Source: CAYPEL01 sp964409635 (lineage in GTDB: Bacteria > Pseudomonadota > Gammaproteobacteria > DSM-19610). From it: a stretch of 7,939 nucleotides of DNA. Position numbers and translations under genes: made by a program. The DNA lies in contig CAYPEL010000132.1 of the NCBI GenBank assembly GCA_964409635.1, forward strand, positions 1 to 7,939, written 5' to 3'. Under the pieces are notes generated by a model. The model saw only the letters and a program-made list of their open reading frames with translations. It did not search any database and was not told the DNA's origin. Below, piece by piece: positions 1 to 6,325 of the stretch. How positions within the stretch are numbered: position 1 is the first letter of the stretch; each line of letters begins with the position of its first letter.

Positions 1-387
1 TCTATTTCAGACAAGTGTTTTCCGGCAGTTAGCGAATACAAATTACGAGTATCTAGCGGCTGTGTAAGTGGCCACCTTAAACGAAAGGTATTTACTGTGA
101 TCTGCGTCACAGATTTGAGGTTGGAATAGTATCGGAGGTTGAATTCTGCCGATGGCGCGCGTTGTATACGAAAAAGGATTGCGCTGATAAATTGTTCTCT
201 GTCTACAAGGTGATTAGCAATCTGTAAGAAAGCAGACGGCGTGTAACAAGCAGTAAGGCGGCCTTGTTCAGTCGTATTCTTGAATCACCCTGCTTCCGGC
301 CATTACAATGAACGCAACGTAGCTGCCACGCCTCTTGACAATGCGCAACCTTGGCGGCTTTTTTATCGCTAAAATTCTGTAGGCGGG
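1..387. other. Gene-poor left flank, no recognisable gene
   Basis: I find no open frame here that resembles a known protein. Short frames exist on the minus strand between about 203 and 474, but they have no start context, no recognisable motif, and they run into the Abi pseudogene on the other strand. The only clear signal is the CRP-like palindrome at 96-111. The stretch is probably eroded sequence or the distal control region of a gene lying outside the window. Confidence 0.5.
96..111. promoter_or_regulatory. CRP/FNR-family-like binding palindrome
   Basis: The sequence TGTGA-TCTGCG-TCACA matches the CRP consensus half-sites (TGTGA-N6-TCACA) exactly, and the symmetry extends one more base on each side (C and G, 95-112). 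A weak -10-like TAGTAT lies at 127-132 and a TATACG at 165-170, but no gene follows in good position. The regulated gene may lie off the left edge on the minus strand, or may have been lost. Matching is by eye. The half-sites fit the family very well, but function is inferred. Confidence 0.4.
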
Positions 388-948
388 ATGGTAAAGGATT
401 ACCGTAAACCAGCGCTGACATTCAACGAGCAGTTCGAACAACTTAAAAAACGTAGTCTTGTTATTACTGATCATGACTACGCACTTTCACAGCTTGGCTC
501 AATAAGTTAATACCGCTTAAGTGCTTATTGGCATCCGCTGCGAAAGCGGGATCGTTACGGCAGGATTGAAGATGGTTTTATTTCAGGTGCCTGTTTTGAT
601 GAAGTAATAAAGCTGTATGAATTGCATCATAAGCGCTTGGCGGATTGGCCACATAAACTGACTTATATACTCAATGTATGCACTCACCATAGCCGATTAT
701 GGAATCGAACACTCGCCATACGTCCGGAAAAAAGCAGAGACCCTGACTGGAATCCACCTGTCACGCCGCGTAATGATTGAATATTTTATATTCTTCTCAT
801 GCTTCGCCATGCCCTTGGAACGATGGATAATGGTGATAGCTGGTACAGGTAATGTACGGCGTTACTGGAGCCAATAGCTCAAGAAGAGAGATGGCCTGTG
901 GCAATGGAGATGCCGGAAAATTGGAAATAACATCCTGTATGGAAGTAA
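388..948 (+). pseudogene. Degenerate Abi_2 (AbiD/AbiF-like) abortive infection gene
   Basis: Reading from the ATG at 388 in one constant frame gives an Abi_2-type protein interrupted by stops at 508-510 (TAA), 778-780 (TGA), 850-852 (TAA) and 928-930 (TAA), before a final TAA at 946-948. Family hallmarks are visible in order: the N-terminal FEQLKKRSLVITD segment, the YRLSAYWHPLRKR segment just after the first stop (normally preceded by another Tyr), KLYEL near 610-624, then LTYILNVCTHHSRLWNR at about 658-708, and a C-terminal ENWK-HPVWK tail. The middle is missing: KLYEL is followed within about 15 codons by the C-terminal HEPN motif region. The remnant spans 187 codons, where intact relatives are around 300, so an in-frame deletion of roughly 110-130 codons is inferred. 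The HEPN R-x4-H signature of the family reads L-N-V-C-T-H here, so the catalytic Arg is also gone. Intact relatives are phage-defence proteins thought to act as RNases or toxins. This copy cannot make a functional protein. Confidence 0.8.
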
Positions 949-967
949 CCTTTCCTAAATAAAATTC

Positions 968-992
968 GGCTCTTCCCCTGATCGAGTGGGTA
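968..992 (+). repeat. Left terminal inverted repeat of the ISL3 element
   Basis: The repeat begins GGCTCTTCCCCTGATCGAG and matches the complement of 2249-2273 at all 25 bases. Just inside, this end reads GATTACCG where the right end reads CCG, so the homology resumes after a 5-nt insertion (GATTA) in the left end. Confidence 0.9.
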
Positions 993-1008
993 GATTACCG
1001 TATGTGGG

Positions 1009-2244
1009 ATGAGAGACAAAGACTTATACGCTCAGATTTTGGGCATCAAGAGCCCTTGGCAGGTGTCCGGTGTTGACTTGGACGTGCCAGAAGGAGAAGT
1101 GACGGTGCAAGTAGCGCAGGAGGAAGGCGTGAGGTCATGCTGCCCGACCTGTGGGAAGGAATCGCCGGGATACGATTCGCGCACACGGCGATGGCGACAC
1201 CTGGATACGTGTCAGTACAAGACCATCTTGGTAGCGGACGTTCCCCGGGTGCAGTGCGAAGAACATGGCGTGGTCACAGTATCGGTGCCTTGGGCTGAGC
1301 CAGGTTCTGGGTTTACGGCGATGTTTGAAGCGCTGGTGATTGACTGGTTGAAAGAGGCCTCCACGCTGGGTGTCTCACGCTTGATGAAGCTGAGCTGGAA
1401 TGCGCTTGACGGGATTATGCAACGAGCGGTTGAGCGAGGACTGTCGCGCAGAGAAGAGACACATGCGACACAGATAGGCGTTGATGAGACGGCTTTCAGG
1501 AAGCGCCATGACTACGTAACGATCGTATCCGACCAAAAGGCTGGCACGGTGCTGCATGTGGGCAGTGATCGCAAGAAACAGGGTCTCAAGGATTGGTATG
1601 GCAGTCTGAGTGAAGAACAGCGTGAGGCAATAGAAAGCGTATCCATGGATATGTGGCCAGCCTTTATCCATGCCACGCTGGAAAGTATTCCGGGAGCAGA
1701 AGGGAAAATAGCGTTCGATAAATTTCATGTTGCCAAGTACCTTGGCGAAGCGGTTGATAAGGTACGCCGCCAAGAGCACAAGGTGTTGATGAGTGAGGGC
1801 TATGAGGACTTGAAGGGCAGTCAATACGACTGGCTCTACAACCCTGAGAACATGACACGCAAGCAGAAGATGCGGTTCAAGATGCTACGCGAGAGCACAC
1901 TCAAGACGGCCCGCGCTTGGGCGATCAAAGAGTTGGCGATGTCGCTCTGGCACTATGTCAGCAAGACTTGGGCTCGAAAAGGATGGGAGCAGTGGCTGTC
2001 CTGGGCGGTACGCAGCCGTCTTAAACCAATTAAGGAAGTCGCCAAGACCATCAAGGAACATCTGTGGGGAATACTGAATGCAATCGTCCTGAAGGTGAGC
2101 AATGGACCTGCGGAAGGCCTCAACAGCCGGATAAAAACGATCAAGGTACGCAGCAGAGGTTTCCGCAACAAGCAGCGATTTGCCAATGCAATTTACTTTC
2201 ACCTTGGAGGCTTGGATCTTTATCCTGAGGGAGTGATGAGATGA
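1009..2244 (+). CDS. ISL3-family transposase
   Basis: This 411-residue protein is a DDE transposase of the ISL3 family and should catalyse cut-and-paste movement of the surrounding element. The N-terminus carries a zinc-ribbon-like region with C45-x2-C48 (CPTC) and C83-x2-H86. The RNase-H-like catalytic core follows: D159 in GVDETAFRKRH, D214 in SMDMWPAF, and the closing Glu E369 in SNGPAEGLNSRIK, followed by the family-typical K-x3-RGFRN segment. FDKFHVAKYL (236-245) matches the usual DxFHV motif. Length is normal and there is no frameshift. The ATG at 1009 lies 17 bases inside the left inverted repeat and has only a weak GGG upstream, as is common for transposases kept at low expression. 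The stop at 2242-2244 lies 4 bases before the right inverted repeat. A functional product is likely from motif completeness, though not shown. Confidence 0.93.
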   Translation: MRDKDLYAQILGIKSPWQVSGVDLDVPEGEVTVQVAQEEGVRSCCPTCGKESPGYDSRTRRWRHLDTCQYKTILVADVPRVQCEEHGVVTVSVPWAEPGSGFTAMFEALVIDWLKEASTLGVSRLMKLSWNALDGIMQRAVERGLSRREETHATQIGVDETAFRKRHDYVTIVSDQKAGTVLHVGSDRKKQGLKDWYGSLSEEQREAIESVSMDMWPAFIHATLESIPGAEGKIAFDKFHVAKYLGEAVDKVRRQEHKVLMSEGYEDLKGSQYDWLYNPENMTRKQKMRFKMLRESTLKTARAWAIKELAMSLWHYVSKTWARKGWEQWLSWAVRSRLKPIKEVAKTIKEHLWGILNAIVLKVSNGPAEGLNSRIKTIKVRSRGFRNKQRFANAIYFHLGGLDLYPEGVMR

Positions 2245-2248
2245 ACGG

Positions 2249-2273
2249 TACCCACTCGATCAGGGGAAGAGCC
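2249..2273 (-). repeat. Right terminal inverted repeat of the ISL3 element
   Basis: The complement of this segment is identical to the left end over 25 bases. It ends 10 bases before the TATAAT box of the downstream gene, so the right end of the element forms the upstream promoter sequence of that gene. Confidence 0.9.
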
Positions 2274-2283
2274 TATTTTTGTA

Positions 2284-2289
2284 TATAAT
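2284..2289 (+). promoter_or_regulatory. Candidate -10 box (TATAAT) for the DUF3179 gene
   Basis: A perfect TATAAT lies 40 bases before the chosen start codon. At the usual 17-bp spacing the -35 position falls inside the IS right end (2261-2266, CAGGGG), which is a poor -35. The native -35 was probably cut away at the IS junction, or the promoter is weak or activator dependent. Confidence 0.4.
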
Positions 2290-2319
2290 GGTTACAAGTA
2301 CCTGTCTTAAGAGAGATAA

Positions 2320-2325
2320 AGGAGG
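2320..2325 (+). promoter_or_regulatory. Perfect Shine-Dalgarno AGGAGG deciding the DUF3179 start
   Basis: AAAGGAGG immediately precedes AAAAATG, leaving four bases between AGGAGG and the ATG at 2330. This selects 2330 over the in-frame upstream ATG at 2279, which has no such site and would overlap the promoter. The other plus-strand genes here have weak ribosome binding sites, so this strong one stands out. Confidence 0.75.
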
Positions 2326-2329
2326 AAAA

Positions 2330-3463
2330 ATGTCGAAAAGGATTTTAAGTTTATTTTTGATGGTTATTTTCGTTTCGTTTTCTGCGGTTTGTGCAAAATC
2401 GCAAGGAAGCGAAAAAGAGAAAGTTCAAAAAATAGACGGCTGGAAAACGAATGTCGCAAAGCGCTCGATTAAGATGAGCGAATTGATGTCAGGAGGTCCA
2501 CCAAAGGATGGGATTCCCGCACTTAATAATCCAAAATTTATTACGGTTGCTGATGCGGGTAAGTGGCTTAAAGCAAAAGAACCGGTCATTTCTCTTGTGA
2601 TTGATGGTGAGGCACGTGCATATCCACTTCAAATCCTTATTTGGCACGAAATTATCAACGACAAATTTAAAGGAATTCCGGTCGCGGTGACTTTTTGCCC
2701 GCTTTGTTATTCAGCGATTGCCTTTGATCGCCGCCTTGATAGCAAAACCTATAGTTTTGGAGTTTCGGGTATGCTTCGTCATTCTGATATGGTGATGTTT
2801 GATCGCGAGACGGAGAGTTGGTGGCAACAAATTACGGGCGAAGCGATTGTTGGGGATTTGCTCGGGGAAAAATTAAAACAAATTCCTGCGCAAATAGTTG
2901 GGTTTGAACAATTCGCAAAAGCGTTTCCTAAAGGAATGGTGGTGTCGAAAGATACGGGACATATTAGGAATTATGGTCGAAACCCTTATGTTGGCTACGA
3001 TGAAATTGGTAAGCCTCCATTTCTTTTCCGGGGAAAGACGGATGGAAGAATACGACCAATGGAAAAAATCGTCGTAGTCGAAATTGATGGACAAAGCACT
3101 GTATATCCACATTCAACTACGCGAAAAATGCGTGTAATAAATGATGAAATCGGCTCTCAAAGAGTAGTTATTTTTCATATTGATGGTGCAAATTCTGCGT
3201 TAGATGCGGAGCAAATCAGCGAATCTAAAGATATTGGAGCAACGGGAGTATTCGTACCTGAAATTGATGGAAAAAAATTAAACTTTAGTTTTAGCAAGGG
3301 AGTATTTATAGATGACGAGACAAAATCAAAATGGAACGTTTTTGGGCAAGCAATAGAAGGGAAATTAAAAGGAAAGCAACTAAAACATATTCAACACGGA
3401 GATTATTTTGCATTTGCTTGGCTGACTTTTAGACCAAAATCGGTAATTTATGGCGAAATTTAG
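2330..3463 (+). CDS. Secreted DUF3179 domain-containing protein
   Basis: The 377-residue product starts with a classical signal peptide (MSKRILSLFLMVIFVSFSAV), with a plausible signal peptidase I cut after V-C-A near residue 22. It should act outside the cytoplasm. The rest matches the DUF3179 family end to end: PPKDGIPALNNPKF (58-71), VIDGEARAYPLQIL (90-103), WHEIIND (105-111), the hallmark FCPLCYSAIAFDRR (122-135) with C123 and C126, FGVSGMLRHSDMVMFDRETESWWQQ (143-167), NYGRNPYVGYD (214-224), and a C-terminal KWNVFGQAIEGKLKG followed by FAFAWLTF. Biochemical function is not established for the family. The CPLC pair and conserved His and Trp suggest a metal, redox or ligand site, which is speculation. 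The gene is markedly AT-rich with A/T-ending codons (AAA, GAA, ATT, GGA), unlike the IS and the CHRD gene. It begins right at an IS end, which suggests horizontal acquisition. The frame is intact. Confidence 0.9.
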   Translation: MSKRILSLFLMVIFVSFSAVCAKSQGSEKEKVQKIDGWKTNVAKRSIKMSELMSGGPPKDGIPALNNPKFITVADAGKWLKAKEPVISLVIDGEARAYPLQILIWHEIINDKFKGIPVAVTFCPLCYSAIAFDRRLDSKTYSFGVSGMLRHSDMVMFDRETESWWQQITGEAIVGDLLGEKLKQIPAQIVGFEQFAKAFPKGMVVSKDTGHIRNYGRNPYVGYDEIGKPPFLFRGKTDGRIRPMEKIVVVEIDGQSTVYPHSTTRKMRVINDEIGSQRVVIFHIDGANSALDAEQISESKDIGATGVFVPEIDGKKLNFSFSKGVFIDDETKSKWNVFGQAIEGKLKGKQLKHIQHGDYFAFAWLTFRPKSVIYGEI

Positions 3464-3480
3464 TATTTGAACAAGATTGA

Positions 3481-3504
3481 TTTTTCTCCTAAGCAGGGGA
3501 AAAA
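3481..3504. repeat. Short inverted repeat between convergent genes
   Basis: TTTTTCTCC and GGGGAAAAA can pair over nine positions (one G-U) around a six-base loop, 17 bp after the DUF3179 stop. It lies in the 129-bp gap between two convergent genes, where a terminator is expected. However, the T run precedes the stem and the A run follows it on both strands, which is not the classical intrinsic terminator order. It may only stabilise a 3' end. Confidence 0.3.
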
Positions 3505-3592
3505 TATTGCATAAAGAACCCCTGATATACTCGCAACAACAATATGTACGAATCAATCAAAGCATCCATACGATTGGGGTTGCCCTTTATGG

Positions 3593-5035
3593 CTAGTTAG
3601 TACCCGCCGCAGTTGTTGCAATATTATCAAGCGCATTGGCAACGTTACCCAGACGATTATCCAGTCCCTGCAAGTTGACGCGTCCGGCGAGGAATTGCAT
3701 ATCATTGTAGGTGATCATCACCTCACCGCGGCGGTTTTGCCAAACCAGGAACTTGGGTGGCAGGTCGATACCTATCCTTGGATCCGCCTGCATTAACGGC
3801 GTGCCGGTATTGGGATTACCAAACGCGATTAGGATCGGGGAGGGTGCTCTATGGCGGCGGTAGTAGTACCGTCTCCGATTGTTGTCGTCATCGCCATAAT
3901 TCAGCACCAAGGGAATACGCGCTGCTGGGTTTGATGAGATCGTATCCTGTAATACCTGTGCGGTCTCTGCAAGTGAACGCGTGCTTTTTATCGTAATCAG
4001 ACCATGACCCGCATCACCTGAGTTACCAAATTGCTCAATCAGTTTGTCGGTCAGGTACAGTACAAAATCTCTGGTACTAAGTTCATGACGATCAATAAGA
4101 TATCCCAATGTATTAACATTTAATTTAATAACACCGTTGGCTTCAAACACCTGAAATTTCAAGGGTAGATCAATACCGATGGTATCGCCTTTCCTAAGCA
4201 AGCGTTTTTCCAGCTTGCGCGGCGGCCGTGCAAAAATTACCTGGTTGGGAGCCAGACTCAGTCCCACACTAGCAGCGGCGCCGGAATGGTTAATGGTGAC
4301 AGGTATACGAAAGCCTTTGCGTTCCAGCTGGGCGGTCAGTTTAGCGACTGCACTGGGTACATCGGTGGCGTCATTAAGTACGATGATGTCCATGCCAATC
4401 GCGGGGCCTGACATGGCGGCAACGGGATCACGCGTAATGTTGCCGCGGATTTCGCCAAACGGAAAGCCTGGTGCCGGTCCGGTATCATTAATGAAAAGAT
4501 CCTTGGTTGAATGCACGAGCACAAAGGCATTACCGGTTTGCAAGGCATCCACGATCTGATCATTGCCGGGGTGCATCCCTAGCTGAACACCGCCCTGGTC
4601 TTCAAGCAAGATAGAGACATTTTTTCTGGAAAGCTGGAAGCCCGTCGCAGTGTCGGTAAAATCTGCATCCACAGCGTTGAGCAACAGATCCACAGCGATG
4701 GGGCCGAAGTTGCCCGGGCTGCCACTACCGGCCAGGTGCAAATGTATCGGCGTGGCGTTCGGGCCAAAATTGCGTAATTCGCTGCGGTCAATGCCGGTGA
4801 CATCCAGGTGAAAATCCAGCGTGTTTCTCTCGGTGTCGAGCGCAATGTTGATCGTTCCGAATGCACTGGTAGGTACCACGCCTAATGGATCCGAAATCAA
4901 CGCCGGGTCAGACCCATTCTGGTTGGCAGCGTTTAATGTGGCTGATAGTGTGACAATATCCGCCAGTACCGTTATCGGTAGCAAGGCAGCAGCCAGTGCC
5001 GCAGCTATTAATCCAGTCCTCAGGTGATTTAACAT
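3593..5035 (-). CDS. Exported CHRD domain protein with two C-terminal DUF302 domains
   Basis: The 480-residue product starts with a signal peptide (MLNHLRTGLIAAALAAALLP, cut likely after VLA at residue 25), so it is periplasmic or secreted. Residues about 27-200 form a CHRD domain: SATLNAANQNG, an FHLDVTGID strand, the HLHLAG motif (98-103), and the closing GEIRGNI (194-200). CHRD was first described in chordin; its bacterial role is unknown. Two DUF302 units follow. Residues about 222-318 (IVLNDATDVPSAVAKL to IDLPLKFQVFEANG) form a diverged first copy. Residues about 345-455 form a canonical second copy with AFGNPNTGTPLMQ, IGIDLPPKFLVW and VMITYNDMQFL. The second copy has an inserted charged loop, DDDNNRRRYYYRRHR (382-396). 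The ATG at 5035 is chosen because GGAG lies 7 bases upstream and the signal peptide starts there. A GTG at 5077 would add 14 residues before the signal sequence and lies in a palindrome. The gene is divergent from the peptidase gene. Function is unknown; binding of small ligands or metals is only a guess. Confidence 0.85.
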   Translation of the reverse strand: MLNHLRTGLIAAALAAALLPITVLADIVTLSATLNAANQNGSDPALISDPLGVVPTSAFGTINIALDTERNTLDFHLDVTGIDRSELRNFGPNATPIHLHLAGSGSPGNFGPIAVDLLLNAVDADFTDTATGFQLSRKNVSILLEDQGGVQLGMHPGNDQIVDALQTGNAFVLVHSTKDLFINDTGPAPGFPFGEIRGNITRDPVAAMSGPAIGMDIIVLNDATDVPSAVAKLTAQLERKGFRIPVTINHSGAAASVGLSLAPNQVIFARPPRKLEKRLLRKGDTIGIDLPLKFQVFEANGVIKLNVNTLGYLIDRHELSTRDFVLYLTDKLIEQFGNSGDAGHGLITIKSTRSLAETAQVLQDTISSNPAARIPLVLNYGDDDNNRRRYYYRRHRAPSPILIAFGNPNTGTPLMQADPRIGIDLPPKFLVWQNRRGEVMITYNDMQFLAGRVNLQGLDNRLGNVANALDNIATTAAGTN

Positions 5036-5042
5036 CTTCCGT

Positions 5043-5046
5043 CTCC
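5043..5046 (-). promoter_or_regulatory. Ribosome binding site GGAG for the CHRD-DUF302 gene
   Basis: On the minus strand GGAG is followed by ACGGAAG and then ATG, a 7-base spacing. This supports 5035 rather than 5077 as the start. Confidence 0.55.
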
Positions 5047-5075
5047 GTTGTAGATTTTTATAAGCGTCATGAATC

Positions 5076-5097
5076 ACTCTTTCCTGAGTGAAAGAGT
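5076..5097. promoter_or_regulatory. Candidate operator or 5'-UTR hairpin: ACTCTTTC-N6-GAAAGAGT
   Basis: A perfect 8-bp inverted repeat (5076-5083 and 5090-5097) flanks CTGAGT. It abuts the putative -10 box of the CHRD-DUF302 gene and would cover the transcription start, a typical repressor operator position. In RNA it would form a hairpin at the very 5' end of the message. Confidence 0.45.
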
Positions 5098-5126
5098 AGT
5101 GTATTGGGCTGCTGCCAGGATGTAAG
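5098..5126 (-). promoter_or_regulatory. Candidate sigma-70-type promoter of the CHRD-DUF302 gene
   Basis: On the minus strand CTTACA (5126-5121) and TACACT (5103-5098) are separated by exactly 17 bp; each matches its consensus at 4 of 6 positions. Transcription would start near 5091, giving a leader of about 55 nt. The match is modest, but its position directly upstream of the palindrome is coherent. Confidence 0.35.
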
Positions 5127-5209
5127 TGCTTGAGTCACATTGGCATGCCGACTTAAGAAAAATAATGTCCTGAAGTAACCCGGGTACAGTGAGAGGCGGC
5201 GTGGGCCAA

Positions 5210-5229
5210 ATTTATTCCATGAAATAAAT
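5210..5229. promoter_or_regulatory. 20-bp near-perfect palindrome in the divergent intergenic region
   Basis: ATTTATT (5210-5216) and AATAAAT (5223-5229) flank a central CCATGA. The inner four bases CATG are also self-complementary, so only one of ten base pairs is mismatched. It lies between the divergent CHRD-DUF302 and peptidase genes, about 110 bp upstream of the CHRD promoter and about 175 bp before the peptidase start, and looks like a dimeric regulator site. The remaining intergenic sequence (5098-5404) has only weak promoter-like AT stretches toward the plus strand, the best being TATAAA at 5340-5345 without a good -35. Confidence 0.35.
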
Positions 5230-5404
5230 GCAGCATTCAAATGCGCACATATTGAGAGGGGATATGCTTAAATAGCCGCCCGATGTTTGATAAACTACTC
5301 TGGTATTCAGACAGCATGTTCCAAGACATTAAGCTGGTTTATAAATTTATTCAGGCGTAATGGGTATCCTGTTATTTCTATTGTATTGTATGAATGTCTA
5401 GCAA

Positions 5405-6325
5405 ATGATCCGTATTATTGCATTATTATCGATATTTGCCGTGAGTACTTTGGCGCATGCTGATTCGATAAGGCACGCAGGCCAACGAATTCATATTGAA
5501 TATGCCGCCACGCTGAACAAGGCAGAGCGCAAACAAACGTATAATTGGTTAACGCAAGTTTCCGGCGCATTGCTGACAGTATATGACGCCTGGCCCAAAG
5601 ATAGATTCAACATCAGGATTCAACGCAGTTCGAGTCGTCATAGTCCGGTACCCTGGGGGCAGGTCGACCGCGGAAACCCTGATACCGTATCGTTGACGAT
5701 TAACCCGGAATTTGGTTTCCAGGAATTGTCACGCGACTGGACGGCGTATCATGAACTCAGTCATTTACTTATCCCATATCGCGGCAGTGGTGACCTGTGG
5801 TTTTCTGAAGGACTCGCCAGTTATTACCAGAATATTATCCAGGCGCGCAGCGGCCTGTTGAGCGAAGCTGGTTTATGGGAGAAGCTGGCAAACGGTTTTT
5901 CCCGTGGCCGCCAGGAGAATCCGTGGTCTCATCTTCCTCTGGTAAAAATCAGTGACAACATGGGCCGCTATCGCAGTTTTATGCGGGTACACTGGAGTGG
6001 GGTGCACTATTGGCTAACGGCCGATATGAAAGTCAGACAGCACAGCCAAAATAAAGTTTCGCTGGATACACTGCTTAAAAAACTCAAGGACTGCTGCGAA
6101 CATAAATCAATGTCTGCCACAACGATTGCGCTAAAACTTGATCAACTGGCGGGAGAGACTATTTTTAAACCACTGTTTGATGAATACAGAGTCAGCCATG
6201 CCATGCCGGATTACCAAGCTATATTGACCAGCCTGGGTGTGAAGCACAGAAAATATGCTGTGGTACTAACCGCTAATGCGCCCAACGCAGCCATCAGAAG
6301 AAGCATATTCCAAGGCGATGTATAA
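5405..6325 (+). CDS. Secreted gluzincin-type zinc metallopeptidase (peptidase MA-like)
   Basis: The 306-residue protein begins with a signal peptide (MIRIIALLSIFAVSTLAHAD, cut after AHA near residue 19) and should be exported. The active-site helix is clear: AYHELSHLLIPYRG with H116, E117 and H120 of HExxH. The third zinc ligand is probably E135 in WFSEGLASYYQ, 15 residues after the second His. This HELSH-to-W-x-SEGLA arrangement is typical of peptidase MA-like gluzincins in bacteria, where the spacing is shorter than in thermolysin or M1 peptidases. All expected catalytic residues are present. The C-terminal half (about 150-300) is helical with CC at 230-231 and no recognised domain. The substrate is unknown; cell wall or periplasmic proteins are possible. 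The start has a poor ribosome binding site. Its last codons overlap the next gene by 8 bp, suggesting a shared transcript and translational coupling. Confidence 0.82.
   Translation: MIRIIALLSIFAVSTLAHADSIRHAGQRIHIEYAATLNKAERKQTYNWLTQVSGALLTVYDAWPKDRFNIRIQRSSSRHSPVPWGQVDRGNPDTVSLTINPEFGFQELSRDWTAYHELSHLLIPYRGSGDLWFSEGLASYYQNIIQARSGLLSEAGLWEKLANGFSRGRQENPWSHLPLVKISDNMGRYRSFMRVHWSGVHYWLTADMKVRQHSQNKVSLDTLLKKLKDCCEHKSMSATTIALKLDQLAGETIFKPLFDEYRVSHAMPDYQAILTSLGVKHRKYAVVLTANAPNAAIRRSIFQGDV

Larger units (their letters stand above)
968..2273 (+). mobile_element. ISL3-family insertion sequence, 1306 bp
   Basis: The element is bounded by 25-bp perfect terminal inverted repeats and filled almost entirely by one ISL3-type transposase gene. 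Length, single open frame and long inverted repeats all fit the family. ISL3 elements usually create 8-bp direct repeats on insertion, but the flanks here differ: TAAAATTC on the left (960-967) and TATTTTTG on the right (2274-2281). The element therefore probably recombined with another copy, or an adjacent deletion removed one flank after insertion. The transposase frame is intact, so the element may still be mobile. It separates the Abi pseudogene from the compositionally foreign DUF3179 gene. Confidence 0.88.

Noticed and set aside
61..84. Segment TGTGTAAGTGGCCACC near the left edge that could be the end of another insertion sequence
   Set aside because: It gave a vague impression of an IS terminus, but no partner repeat, transposase fragment or duplication is visible, so it cannot be supported.
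335..366. TTGACA at 335-340 as a promoter for the Abi gene
   Set aside because: The -35 match is perfect, but the best -10-like sequence (TTTTAT, 361-366) is 20 bp away and poor, so the pair is not convincing.
203..474. Two minus-strand frames of about 70 codons
   Set aside because: They overlap each other and the Abi pseudogene, have no recognisable motif or ribosome site, and look like chance frames.
674..877. Plus-strand 67-codon frame
   Set aside because: It is an out-of-frame shadow of the Abi pseudogene, whose family motifs are in another frame.
1375..2202. Several minus-strand frames of 64-149 codons inside the transposase
   Set aside because: They are antisense shadows of a gene with complete ISL3 motifs and show no family resemblance.
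2279..2329. Upstream ATG start for the DUF3179 gene
   Set aside because: It would overlap the TATAAT box and place 17 polar residues before the signal peptide; the AGGAGG before 2330 decides the start.
3517..3581. AACCCC and GGGGTT as a long-range terminator stem
   Set aside because: The arms are six bases and more than 50 bases apart with no U tract; likely chance.
5036..5077. Upstream GTG start for the CHRD-DUF302 gene
   Set aside because: The extra 14 residues precede a good signal peptide, the codon lies in the palindrome, and GGAG is well spaced for 5035.
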